A program made the position numbers and the translations under genes. Of a stretch of 64,000 nucleotides of DNA, positions 28,240 through 36,871 are shown in pieces (position 1 is the first letter of the stretch; every line of letters starts with the position of its first letter). This DNA comes from Pseudoalteromonas carrageenovora IAM 12662 (lineage in GTDB: Bacteria > Pseudomonadota > Gammaproteobacteria > Enterobacterales > Alteromonadaceae). The stretch is from NCBI RefSeq assembly GCF_900239935.1, contig NZ_LT965928.1:1549407-1613406 (forward strand). Direction: 5' to 3'. The notes beneath the pieces were generated by a model. The model was given only the letters and a program-made list of their open reading frames with translations, ran no database searches and was not told the origin of the DNA.

Positions 28240-29865
28240 TTAATTTACAAAAGCAAAATAGCACCCAAAACCGCTTATGCTTAACGTATTACCCTCTAAA
28301 GTGGCATTACAATGAGATAGTGAATCATGCGCTTCAGTCACTGTTTTACTCAGCTCAAACGTTTGATTTGTGCCAGCTAAATTAAACACACACATCATTG
28401 TTTGCTCGTTTAACGTTCTGTAAAAGGCAAGAATTGGCTCAGCAGTATCAATAAACTCTATGTTGCCTTCTAATAACACAGCATGCTCTTTACGCCATGC
28501 CATAAACTCACGGTAGGCATTAAGTATAGATTCTGAATCTTTATCCTGAACAGATACAGCACTTTGAGTGTGCGCGTTATCTACAGGTAACCAAGGTTTT
28601 GCATTACTAAAACCTGCATGTTTTGAGCCATTGTTCTCCCAAGGCATCGGTGTTCTGCAGCCATCACGACCTTTAAAGTTTGGCCAGAAAGTAATGCCAT
28701 ACGGGTCTTGTAAGTCTTCAAATGATACAGACGCTTCACCTAAACCTAGTTCCTCACCTTGATACATGCATACACTGCCTCGTAATGAAGCAAGGAGAGC
28801 TGTAAGCATTTTACACTGAGCTGGGTCTATTTCACCGTTTTGGCTCCAACGACTTGCTACACGCTCTACATCGTGGTTACTAAACGCCCAACACGGCCAG
28901 CCCTCGAGCATGCGCTGCTCAAGTGTTTGTACAGTTTCTCTTATGTATTTACTTGAATAATCATCAGTAAGTAGTTCAAAGCTATAACCCATGTGTAGTT
29001 TGTCACCACCTTGAGTGTACTCTGCCATTGTCGCCAATGAATCTTCTGATGAAATTTCACCTAACGATACAGTGCCTGGGTACTTATTAAGTAATGCGCG
29101 TATATCTTGCATAAACTCAATATTTTCTGGCTGAGTGTTATTATAATAGTGATACTGAAAGGCATACGGATTGTCTTCACTAAAACCACGTCCTTGGCGT
29201 TTATCTTTAGGTTTAGCTGGATTATCGCGCAGTTGTGCATCGTGGTAGCAAAAATTAATTGCATCTAGCCTAAATCCATCAACCCCTTTTTTAAGCCAAA
29301 ACTCAACGTTATCAAGTACTGCGTTTCTTACTTCTGGGTTATGAAAGTTTAAATCAGGCTGTTCGGTTAAAAAGTTATGTAAATAGTACTGACCACGACG
29401 AGGTTCCCATTGCCAAGCGCCGCCACCAAATATAGATAACCAGTTATTAGGCGCTGTACCATCTTCTTTAGAGTCAGCCCAAACGTACCAATCTGATTTA
29501 TCATTATTTTGATTTTCACGACTATCTAAAAACCATTGATGTTGGTCTGATGTATGACTTAATACTTGGTCAATTATAATTTTGATGTCGCGTTTATGTG
29601 CCTGATCTATTAACTCATCAAAGTCGTTCAAGTCACCAAAAAGAGGGTCTATGTCGCGATAATCGCTGATATCGTAACCAAAATCTTTCATAGGTGATTT
29701 GAAAAATGGAGAGATCCAAATAGCATCAACACCAAGGCTTTTAATGTAATCAATGCGATTAATTATCCCTTTAAGATCACCAATACCATCGTTATTGCTG
29801 TCTTGAAAGCTTCGCGGGTAAACCTGATAAATAACCGCACCTTTATACCACTGCTGTTGGGCCAT
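28240..29865 (-). CDS. Alpha-glucosidase, GH13 (cytoplasmic)
   Basis: The 541-residue protein lacks a signal peptide and starts WYKGAVIYQVYPRSFQDSNNDGIGDLKGI, characteristic of GH13 oligosaccharide alpha-glucosidases. Catalytic residues are in GVDGFRLDAINF (nucleophile Asp), SLGEISSED (acid/base Glu) and WAFSNHDVERV (transition-state Asp). The expected role is release of glucose from imported maltose and maltodextrins. It is divergent from the TonB-receptor gene, with a perfect 16-bp palindrome (29972-29987) about 107 bp upstream of its start. Confidence 0.95.
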   Translation of the reverse strand: MAQQQWYKGAVIYQVYPRSFQDSNNDGIGDLKGIINRIDYIKSLGVDAIWISPFFKSPMKDFGYDISDYRDIDPLFGDLNDFDELIDQAHKRDIKIIIDQVLSHTSDQHQWFLDSRENQNNDKSDWYVWADSKEDGTAPNNWLSIFGGGAWQWEPRRGQYYLHNFLTEQPDLNFHNPEVRNAVLDNVEFWLKKGVDGFRLDAINFCYHDAQLRDNPAKPKDKRQGRGFSEDNPYAFQYHYYNNTQPENIEFMQDIRALLNKYPGTVSLGEISSEDSLATMAEYTQGGDKLHMGYSFELLTDDYSSKYIRETVQTLEQRMLEGWPCWAFSNHDVERVASRWSQNGEIDPAQCKMLTALLASLRGSVCMYQGEELGLGEASVSFEDLQDPYGITFWPNFKGRDGCRTPMPWENNGSKHAGFSNAKPWLPVDNAHTQSAVSVQDKDSESILNAYREFMAWRKEHAVLLEGNIEFIDTAEPILAFYRTLNEQTMMCVFNLAGTNQTFELSKTVTEAHDSLSHCNATLEGNTLSISGFGCYFAFVN

Positions 29866-29971
29866 GCTTTTCTCCGTCGTTCCACACAGTATTTATATTG
29901 TTATTAGTTTGATTGAAACAATCACTAAATTTTCAAAAAGCATACGTGAAGGGGGCTACTCTGTAAAAAGT

Positions 29972-29987
29972 CTGCATACGTATGCAG
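29972..29987. promoter_or_regulatory. LacI-type operator (perfect palindrome CTGCATACGTATGCAG)
   Basis: This is a perfect 16-bp palindrome with a central CG, as expected for LacI-family sites. It matches the sites at 30384 and 36790. It lies upstream of the cytoplasmic alpha-glucosidase. Confidence 0.82.
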
Positions 29988-30383
29988 CTAATTTACTTAC
30001 TTAAATGCGCTTTTAAAGAGGTGTATTTAAGGTGCTGTTTTTTTTATTGCTAGCTTTACCAATCATGCTTTTTACTTATGAATAAAATAGTGCGGTCTGT
30101 TTTGGTGCTTATTTTAAAAGGCTTGCACGGTATTGGTGAAAGTGATGAATGGTCTTACCAATTTCATAAAACATTAAATTATTAAAGTAACTTATGTAAA
30201 TATTAAAAATTGCTTTATTTAACGCTATTTACACGCTGTATCATGGGTAATTCATAGTGCGAACATATGTATTTTTATAAGACTCATTAACAATCCTGTT
30301 GCACCATAATAATAAATTTAAAATCAATAGCTTAGCTTTTATTTTGTGAACCAACTGTTAATTTATATTACATTGCATGGTCT

Positions 30384-30397
30384 TGAATACGTATGCA
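30384..30397. promoter_or_regulatory. LacI-type operator (TGAATACGTATGCA)
   Basis: A near-palindrome with one mismatched pair, of the same type as 29972-29987, about 124 bp upstream of the TonB-receptor start codon. Confidence 0.78.
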
Positions 30398-30520
30398 TAA
30401 AGTTGTTAATAAAATAATTCGAGCGTTAATATTGATGCTGACAACAAAATTAGCTCGCCTGTTTGACTATCACTCAAATAAAGAAGCGGGTATCACAATA
30501 TGGGTAACGGGAAAAACATC

Positions 30521-33313
30521 ATGTCTATGTTCAAACCAAGTATATTAACTTTGGCATTAGCAACTGCAGGTTTAGCAAGCTTCACCTCTGTAGCGGCGCA
30601 AGAAGATACAGTTAAAAATGATGACGTTGAGGTTATCGAAGTAAAAGGCTTTCGTGGCAGCGTTGTAGAATCAATCAACACAAAACGCTTTTCTACACAG
30701 GTTGTAGAATCTATCTCTGCTGAAGATATAGGTAAACTACCTGACTCATCAATTGCTGAGTCTATTGCACGCTTACCTGGTTTAACAGCGCAGCGTTTAG
30801 ATGGTCGCGCAAGCAGAGTATCAATTCGTGGTTTTGGTGAAAACGAAAGTGGTACTACATTTAACGGCCGCGAACAGGTATCTATCAGCGATAACCGCGG
30901 CGTAGAGTTTGATCTTTACCCATCAGAAATAATGAGCGGTGTAACCGTATATAAAACACCAAGTGCTAGTTTAGATGCTGATGGTATTGCGGGTGTTATT
31001 AACATGCAAACAGTTCGACCTTTGAGTAAAGGTGAACGTGTCGTGCAAGTTAATGGCCAATACGAGCAAACTAGTTTTGATAAACTAAACTCAGACGGAA
31101 ACGACGACGGTTACCGTGGTACATTCTCATATATTGATCAGTTTGCTGATGACACTATTGGTGTTGCATTTGCACTGAACACCATGAGCTCACCAAATCA
31201 AGAAAAACGCTGGAATTCATGGGGTTACCCTGAGTTCACTGCTGAAGATGGGAACTCATATTCAATTTTAGGCGGCGCTAAGCCTTACGTTCGTTCATCA
31301 ACACTTGAGCGTGACTCAGCAATGCTCGTATTAGAGGCTGCGCCTACTGATAAATTAAATATGACGTTTGATGCGTTGTATGTAGATTTCACAGATGAGC
31401 AAATTTTACGCGGTATTGAAGTTCCTTTTGCTTGGGGTCAAGGTAGTATTGATGCAAGCAGTGCTACAGTAGATGCAGAAAGTGGATTTATAACAAGTGC
31501 TTTAACACAAGGTCAACGTGTAGTAGTACGTAACGATTACCAAGAGCGTGATGCTGAATTAACTGCATTTGGCTTTAACACTAAATACGATATTGATGAT
31601 TCATGGTCAGTAGAGTTTGATGCAAGTTACTCGCAAGTTGACCGTAAAATTTGGAGTATAGAAAGCTACTCAGGTACAGGGCGTGGTGATTCTCGCGGTG
31701 TTGCAGATAACCTAGGTTATGCCTTTAACGGCGGCAATACTGGCGCTACTTTCTCACATGACTTAGATTACAGCGATTATGATCTAATCCAATTAGGTGG
31801 ACCTCTTTCATGGGGCGCAAGCTCTGCACTAAATGATGCATATGGATTAACTGGCACTGAGTATGAAAACCAAGCTCAAGACGGCTTTATTAATGCACCT
31901 ACCATTGAAGATGAACTTGTAACACTTAAGCTAGCAGCTTCTAAAGTATTAGAAAACGAATATATTAGCTCAATTGAATTTGGCTTAGGTTATAAAGAAC
32001 GTGAAAAGTCTAAATCTTCGCAAGGTTACTTTTTAACCTTGACTGATTTTTCTCTTGAGAACCCAGGTATGGTTAGTGTGCCAGAGCAATATCGTTTAGG
32101 CAGTGTTGGTTTAGACTTTATTGGATTAGGCGACATGATAGCCTACGATGTAAATGGTTTAGTTAATGATGGTTACTACGAAACACTAGATGAGAGTTTA
32201 ACTAACTCTAGCCATACAACTAAATCGTGGACCGTAAAAGAAGAAATCACCTCAGCATTTGCACAAGCTAATATTAATGCTGAAGTAAATGGTCTTCCAT
32301 TAACGGGTAATGTGGGGGTGCGCTATGTTCATACAGATCAATCTTCTCAAGGTAACGCTTTTGGTGTAGATGATAATACTGGTTTAGTCATTGCTTCACC
32401 TACAGATATTGGGCACGATTATTCTCACGTTTTACCAAGCTTAAATTTATCACTTGCGATTGATGAGCAGCAAACAATACGTTTTGGCGCAGCTAAAACG
32501 ATCTCACGTGCGCGCATAGATGAAATGAACGCCTCTGTTAATGCATCATATAATGATACACCGGATGAAAACGGTAACTACTGGTCTGTATCCGGTGGTA
32601 ACCCTAATTTAGAACCTAAAGAAGCAACAGGCTACGATTTATCTTATGAAAACTACTTTAGTGATGAAGGTTACTTCTCTGCTGCATTTTTCTATAAAGA
32701 CTTAACACAGTGGATTTTTGACGGTACTTACGCAATTGATATGTCGGGTGTTGCAGATCCATCTAATGGAGAAATTCCAGCTACATCAGAGGGCACAGGT
32801 AGCGGTAAAGTAAATGGTGGCGGCGGTGACCTATACGGTTACGAGTTATCACTAGCGTTACCATTTAAAATTTTCCACCCGTCACTTGAAGGCTTTGGTT
32901 TAATTGCAAGCCATACAGGTATTGAGTCTGACATAGAAGATCAAAACGGTAACGAATACGAGTTACCGGGTCTTTCAGATAAAATTCAAAGCTTAACGGT
33001 TTACTACGAGATGAATGGTGTGCAATTACGTACTAGTATGCGTAAGCGTAGTGCCTTTAAAGGTGATGTATACGGTTTAGGTTTTAACACCGAGCAAGTA
33101 GATATCCTAGGTGAAACAATTTGGGATGTTCAAGCGGGTTATGACTTTTCTGAAGCCGGTATTGAAAGCCTTGAAGGTTTATCAATTCAGTTCCAAGTAC
33201 AAAACTTAACAGAAGAGCCGTTTACATCGCTTTCTGGTGATAACGCGCTACAAGTTCGCGACTACCAAGATTACGGTCGTACTTACTTGTTAGGCTTTAG
33301 CTACAAGCTATAA
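30521..33313 (+). CDS. TonB-dependent receptor, probable maltodextrin receptor
   Basis: The 930-residue protein has a signal peptide (MSMFKPSILTLALATAGLASFTSVAAQ), a plug domain (QVVESISAEDIGKLPDSSIAESIARLPG then RVSIRGFGENESGTTFNGRE) and a beta-barrel ending in an aromatic strand (YGRTYLLGFSYKL). It resembles the Caulobacter/Xanthomonas group of carbohydrate TonB receptors. The substrate is inferred from the surrounding GH13/GH15 genes and shared operators. An alternative ATG lies seven codons upstream (30500); I prefer 30521 because GGGA precedes it. Confidence 0.9.
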   Translation: MSMFKPSILTLALATAGLASFTSVAAQEDTVKNDDVEVIEVKGFRGSVVESINTKRFSTQVVESISAEDIGKLPDSSIAESIARLPGLTAQRLDGRASRVSIRGFGENESGTTFNGREQVSISDNRGVEFDLYPSEIMSGVTVYKTPSASLDADGIAGVINMQTVRPLSKGERVVQVNGQYEQTSFDKLNSDGNDDGYRGTFSYIDQFADDTIGVAFALNTMSSPNQEKRWNSWGYPEFTAEDGNSYSILGGAKPYVRSSTLERDSAMLVLEAAPTDKLNMTFDALYVDFTDEQILRGIEVPFAWGQGSIDASSATVDAESGFITSALTQGQRVVVRNDYQERDAELTAFGFNTKYDIDDSWSVEFDASYSQVDRKIWSIESYSGTGRGDSRGVADNLGYAFNGGNTGATFSHDLDYSDYDLIQLGGPLSWGASSALNDAYGLTGTEYENQAQDGFINAPTIEDELVTLKLAASKVLENEYISSIEFGLGYKEREKSKSSQGYFLTLTDFSLENPGMVSVPEQYRLGSVGLDFIGLGDMIAYDVNGLVNDGYYETLDESLTNSSHTTKSWTVKEEITSAFAQANINAEVNGLPLTGNVGVRYVHTDQSSQGNAFGVDDNTGLVIASPTDIGHDYSHVLPSLNLSLAIDEQQTIRFGAAKTISRARIDEMNASVNASYNDTPDENGNYWSVSGGNPNLEPKEATGYDLSYENYFSDEGYFSAAFFYKDLTQWIFDGTYAIDMSGVADPSNGEIPATSEGTGSGKVNGGGGDLYGYELSLALPFKIFHPSLEGFGLIASHTGIESDIEDQNGNEYELPGLSDKIQSLTVYYEMNGVQLRTSMRKRSAFKGDVYGLGFNTEQVDILGETIWDVQAGYDFSEAGIESLEGLSIQFQVQNLTEEPFTSLSGDNALQVRDYQDYGRTYLLGFSYKL

Positions 33314-33330
33314 TAAAGATTGTGTGTAGG

Positions 33331-33363
33331 AGCCCTTGTAATTTGTGTTACAAGGGCTTTTTT
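33331..33363 (+). terminator. Rho-independent terminator after the TonB-receptor gene
   Basis: AGCCCTTGTA/TACAAGGGCT is a 10-bp perfect stem with a T tail. Because no operator was found between here and the next gene, it may be an attenuating terminator within the operon. Confidence 0.88.
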
Positions 33364-33379
33364 ATAGCTACTCTATCTA

Positions 33380-33425
33380 ATACCAATCCGCAGTAAAACC
33401 TAATCATTTTGCGGGGCTAAACGTG
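33380..33425. repeat. Half copy of the MITE-like repeat
   Basis: This stretch starts ATACCAA and ends GCGGGGCTAAACGTG. It matches the left end of the element at 26870 at 40 of 46 positions by my count. The right arm is missing. It ends about ten bases before the halogenase-like start codon, so it supplies that gene's immediate 5' flank. Confidence 0.75.
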
Positions 33426-33434
33426 GACAATAAT

Positions 33435-34928
33435 ATGAAACCAATAAAACACGTTGTCATTGCAGGCGGTGGCACCGCAGGGTGGATAGCTGCAGCTTTG
33501 CTAAATAAAGTGTTAGGCAAAGTAATTGACATAACGCTGATTGAATCAAGCACAATAGGCACTATAGGCGTTGGTGAAGCAACAATTCCGCCTATTATTC
33601 AACTTAATAACGCACTGGGTATAAACGAGCAAGATTTTATAAACGCCACCAATGCATCTATTAAATTAGGTATTGAGTTCGAAAATTGGAAAACTCCCTC
33701 TCATAGCTATATGCATGCTTTTGGCTCATTCGGAAAAGACTTTCCTTTTTGCGATTTTTACAATTTTTGGGTAAAGGGGAAAATTACCGGCTCTGAAGAT
33801 AGCCTATGGGATTTTTCGTTAAATTACCAAGCCGCTCAACAGCTTAAATTTGCACCATTAAATACTATACCTAATACGCAATTACCTGGCTTGAGTTATG
33901 CGTATCACTTTAATGCAACTCGCTATGCAGAGTACTTAAAAACGCTTGCTACTTCGCGTGGCGTTAAACACATAGACGCTAAAATAGAGCAGGTTAATCA
34001 ATGTCCGCACTCAGGCAATATTACAAGCCTCACACTTGATAATGACACCGAAATTAACGGCGATTTATTTATAGACTGTACCGGTCAGCGCGCTTTGTTA
34101 ATAGAGCAAACACTTAATACAGGCTTTGTGGACTGGTCTCATTATTTACCATGTGATAGCGCCGTTGCTGTGCAATCTCAAGGTACTGATTCGCTAAAAC
34201 CTTATACTCGCTCAATTGCGCATAGCGCAGGTTGGCAATGGCAAATTCCGCTGCAAAACCGAGTGGGTAATGGGCTTGTTTACTGTAGCCGTTATTTGTC
34301 TGATGAGTCGGCCACGCAGTTACTATTAAATAATTTACCCGCTGAGCCAATTACAGAGCCACGCGTTATAAAATTTAAAACAGGACGGTGCTTAAAGCAG
34401 TGGCATAAAAATGTGGTTTCGGTTGGACTCGCCAGTGGCTTTTTAGAACCGTTAGAGTCAACCAGTATCCACTTAATACAAAGTGCAGTAACCCGTTTAA
34501 TAAAGCTGTTTCCGAATAATGGTATTAGCGATGCGTTAGTTGCAGAGTTTAATAAGCAAAGCGTGACAGAAATTGAGCACATACGCGATTTTATTATTTT
34601 GCATTACAAACTAACAGAGCGAGAAGACTCGGCGTTTTGGCGCCAGTGTAAGCAAATGGAAATTCCCGATTCATTAGCTCATAAACTCAATTTATTTAAA
34701 CACACAGGCAAAGTAGTACGTGAAAACGACGAACTATTTGCAGAAGTTGCTTGGCAGCAAGTGTTTATAGGCCAAGGACTTATTCCCGATGATTACAATA
34801 GTATTGTTGACTCATTAAGCAGTGAACAACTTAACGATTTATTTTCTACATTAAAAACTCTTATTACTTCAACGGTAGAACAATTACCTACTCATAAAGA
34901 TTTTTTAGCAAAAATTAAAAAGGCCTAA
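33435..34928 (+). CDS. Tryptophan-halogenase-like flavoprotein
   Basis: The 497-residue protein has the flavin-dependent tryptophan halogenase architecture. An FAD loop is present ([18 protein letters not shown]), then [10 protein letters not shown], the Lys of [13 protein letters not shown] (about residue 77, equivalent to the catalytic Lys of PrnA), the family motif GWQWQIP and [14 protein letters not shown] with its conserved Glu. All key residues known to me are present. Relatives occur in TonB-receptor carbohydrate loci, where no substrate is established. An upstream in-frame GTG at 33423 lies in the repeat and is unlikely as start. The stop overlaps the next ATG. Confidence 0.88.
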   Translation: MKPIKHVVIAGGGTAGWIAAALLNKVLGKVIDITLIESSTIGTIGVGEATIPPIIQLNNALGINEQDFINATNASIKLGIEFENWKTPSHSYMHAFGSFGKDFPFCDFYNFWVKGKITGSEDSLWDFSLNYQAAQQLKFAPLNTIPNTQLPGLSYAYHFNATRYAEYLKTLATSRGVKHIDAKIEQVNQCPHSGNITSLTLDNDTEINGDLFIDCTGQRALLIEQTLNTGFVDWSHYLPCDSAVAVQSQGTDSLKPYTRSIAHSAGWQWQIPLQNRVGNGLVYCSRYLSDESATQLLLNNLPAEPITEPRVIKFKTGRCLKQWHKNVVSVGLASGFLEPLESTSIHLIQSAVTRLIKLFPNNGISDALVAEFNKQSVTEIEHIRDFIILHYKLTEREDSAFWRQCKQMEIPDSLAHKLNLFKHTGKVVRENDELFAEVAWQQVFIGQGLIPDDYNSIVDSLSSEQLNDLFSTLKTLITSTVEQLPTHKDFLAKIKKA

Positions 34929-36784
34929 TGATGCGATTTTTAAACACACTTTTACTTGTAAGTGCATGCACCTTACCAACCATTAGCTACGCACTTAACG
35001 TTGAACCTGCCAATTGGTGGGTAGGCATGAATAAAAACACGATTAACATCATGGTGCATGAGCAAAATATTGCAAACGAGCAAATTAAATTAGCTAAATA
35101 CAACGGCGTTAAGTTAAATAAAGTAACCCGTACCGATAATCCAAATTATGTATTTTTAAATATTACCATTACCGACGCCGCTAAAGCTGGAACGCTTAAA
35201 TTTAATAGCAGTGAAGCGAGCCAAAGTTTCGAATTTCCACTACTTGCGCGTGATAAAAACAGTGTAAAGCGCCAAGGCTTTACCTCTAACGATACCCTTT
35301 ATTTAATCAACCCAGATCGCTTTGCTAATGGTGATGAGCAAAACGATACTGTTCCTAGCATGTTAGAAGCGGCAAACCCGAGTATAAAAGGTGGGCGCCA
35401 CGGTGGTGATATTCAGGGCGTTATAAACGCGCTACCCTATTTAAACGATTTAGGCGTAACACAGCTTTGGTTAACCCCAGTGCTTGAAAACAACATGCCT
35501 AATTATTCTTATCATGGTTATGCAATTACAGACTTTTATAAGGTTGACCCACGAATGGGCTCAAACCAGTTATACAAAACGTTATCAGTAAAAGCAAAAG
35601 AGCAGGGTATTGGCCTGGTAATGGATATGGTCCTCAACCATTTTGGCTCTGAGCATACTTGGGTTGACGATAAGCCAACTAAAGATTGGATTAACTTTAA
35701 TGGTGAGTTTAATAAAGGCAAAAATGCCACCAGCCATGCGCGCCAAACTATACAAGACCCACACGCCAGCGAGTACGACAAACGCCAGTTTAACGATGGT
35801 TGGTTTGTAGAAACCATGCCTGATTTAAATCAGCGCCAACCACTGTTAAGTGAATATTTAATTCAAAACGCTATTTGGTGGATTGAATACGCGGATTTAA
35901 GCGGTATTCGCGTTGATACCTACTCTTACTCAGATAAAGCATTTTTGAGCGATTGGACAAAAGCCATTATGCAAGAATACCCAGGCTTTAATATTGTAGG
36001 AGAAGAGTGGACCTCTAACCCTGCAATTGCCTCTTATTGGCAACGTGGTAAATACAATCAAGATGGGTATACATCAAGCCTACCAAGCGTGATGGACTTT
36101 TCTTTGCAAGAGTCGGTAATTCAAGCGCTAAATGAAGATGAAAGCTGGAATACGGGTTGGGTTAAAGTATATCAGTCGTTGGCGAATGACTTTTTATACC
36201 CTGATACCAATAACATTATGGTATTTGCTGATAACCACGATATGAGCCGTGTATACACCGAACTTGAACAAGATGTTGCAAAAACTAAAATGGCCATGAC
36301 GCTATTTTTAACTACGCGCGGTATTGCACAAATGTATTACGGTACGGAGGTTTTATTAGATAACACCCCAAGTAAAGACCATGGTGATATTAGAATAGAC
36401 TTCCCGGGTGGATTTAAAGGCCAAACAAGTAATGCATTTACAGGTAAAGGGCTTACCTTGCAGCAGAAAGACATGCACAAAACAATTAGTACCTTGCTTA
36501 ACTTTAGAAAAAACAGCACAGCGCTAGATAAAGGCAAATTAGTGCACTTTACGCCTCAACAAGGTGTGTATAGTTATGCGCGTATTAGCGACGAGCAAAC
36601 TGTATTGGTATTTATGAATAAAAACACAAAAGAGCTAACGAAGAATATTGAATATATGCAGGAGGTAATACCAAAAAATGCTAAAGCGCTTAACATATTT
36701 ACCAACAAAACACAGTTACTAGGTAACACAGTGGCTTTACCAGCAATGAGTGCAACGGTATTAGTTATAAATACCCCTCAATAG
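34928..36784 (+). CDS. Exported GH13 neopullulanase/cyclomaltodextrinase-like amylase
   Basis: The 618-residue protein has a signal peptide ([22 protein letters not shown]), an N-terminal beta-sandwich of the cyclomaltodextrinase type (VEPANWWVGMNKNTINIMVHEQ) and a GH13 barrel. Catalytic residues are in SGIRVDTYSYSD (Asp), FNIVGEEW (Glu) and MVFADNHDMSRV (Asp). SusA-like enzymes of this form cleave maltodextrins in the periplasm. The ATG overlaps the stop of the halogenase gene (TAATG), indicating translational coupling. Confidence 0.92.
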   Translation: MMRFLNTLLLVSACTLPTISYALNVEPANWWVGMNKNTINIMVHEQNIANEQIKLAKYNGVKLNKVTRTDNPNYVFLNITITDAAKAGTLKFNSSEASQSFEFPLLARDKNSVKRQGFTSNDTLYLINPDRFANGDEQNDTVPSMLEAANPSIKGGRHGGDIQGVINALPYLNDLGVTQLWLTPVLENNMPNYSYHGYAITDFYKVDPRMGSNQLYKTLSVKAKEQGIGLVMDMVLNHFGSEHTWVDDKPTKDWINFNGEFNKGKNATSHARQTIQDPHASEYDKRQFNDGWFVETMPDLNQRQPLLSEYLIQNAIWWIEYADLSGIRVDTYSYSDKAFLSDWTKAIMQEYPGFNIVGEEWTSNPAIASYWQRGKYNQDGYTSSLPSVMDFSLQESVIQALNEDESWNTGWVKVYQSLANDFLYPDTNNIMVFADNHDMSRVYTELEQDVAKTKMAMTLFLTTRGIAQMYYGTEVLLDNTPSKDHGDIRIDFPGGFKGQTSNAFTGKGLTLQQKDMHKTISTLLNFRKNSTALDKGKLVHFTPQQGVYSYARISDEQTVLVFMNKNTKELTKNIEYMQEVIPKNAKALNIFTNKTQLLGNTVALPAMSATVLVINTPQ

Positions 36785-36789
36785 TTTAC

Positions 36790-36805
36790 CTGAATACGTA
36801 TGCAG
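36790..36805. promoter_or_regulatory. LacI-type operator (CTGAATACGTATGCAG)
   Basis: One mismatched pair from a perfect palindrome; same family as 29972 and 30384. It lies between two GH13 genes, 67 bp upstream of the second, suggesting an internal promoter for the downstream genes. Confidence 0.8.
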
Positions 36806-36871
36806 CAACTGTATGGTTGCTGCACTAATCTTTAGTATAAAGTTATAAAAATACTGACAAAAAGACGCACA

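Larger units (their letters stand above)
29866..30520. other. Divergent regulatory region of the maltodextrin locus
   Basis: This gap of about 655 bp between the alpha-glucosidase and TonB-receptor genes holds two ATACGTAT-centred operators (29972-29987 and 30384-30397) and a half-like site GCATACGTGA near 29940. The rest is AT-rich and I see no gene. Promoters for both directions must be here. Confidence 0.7.
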
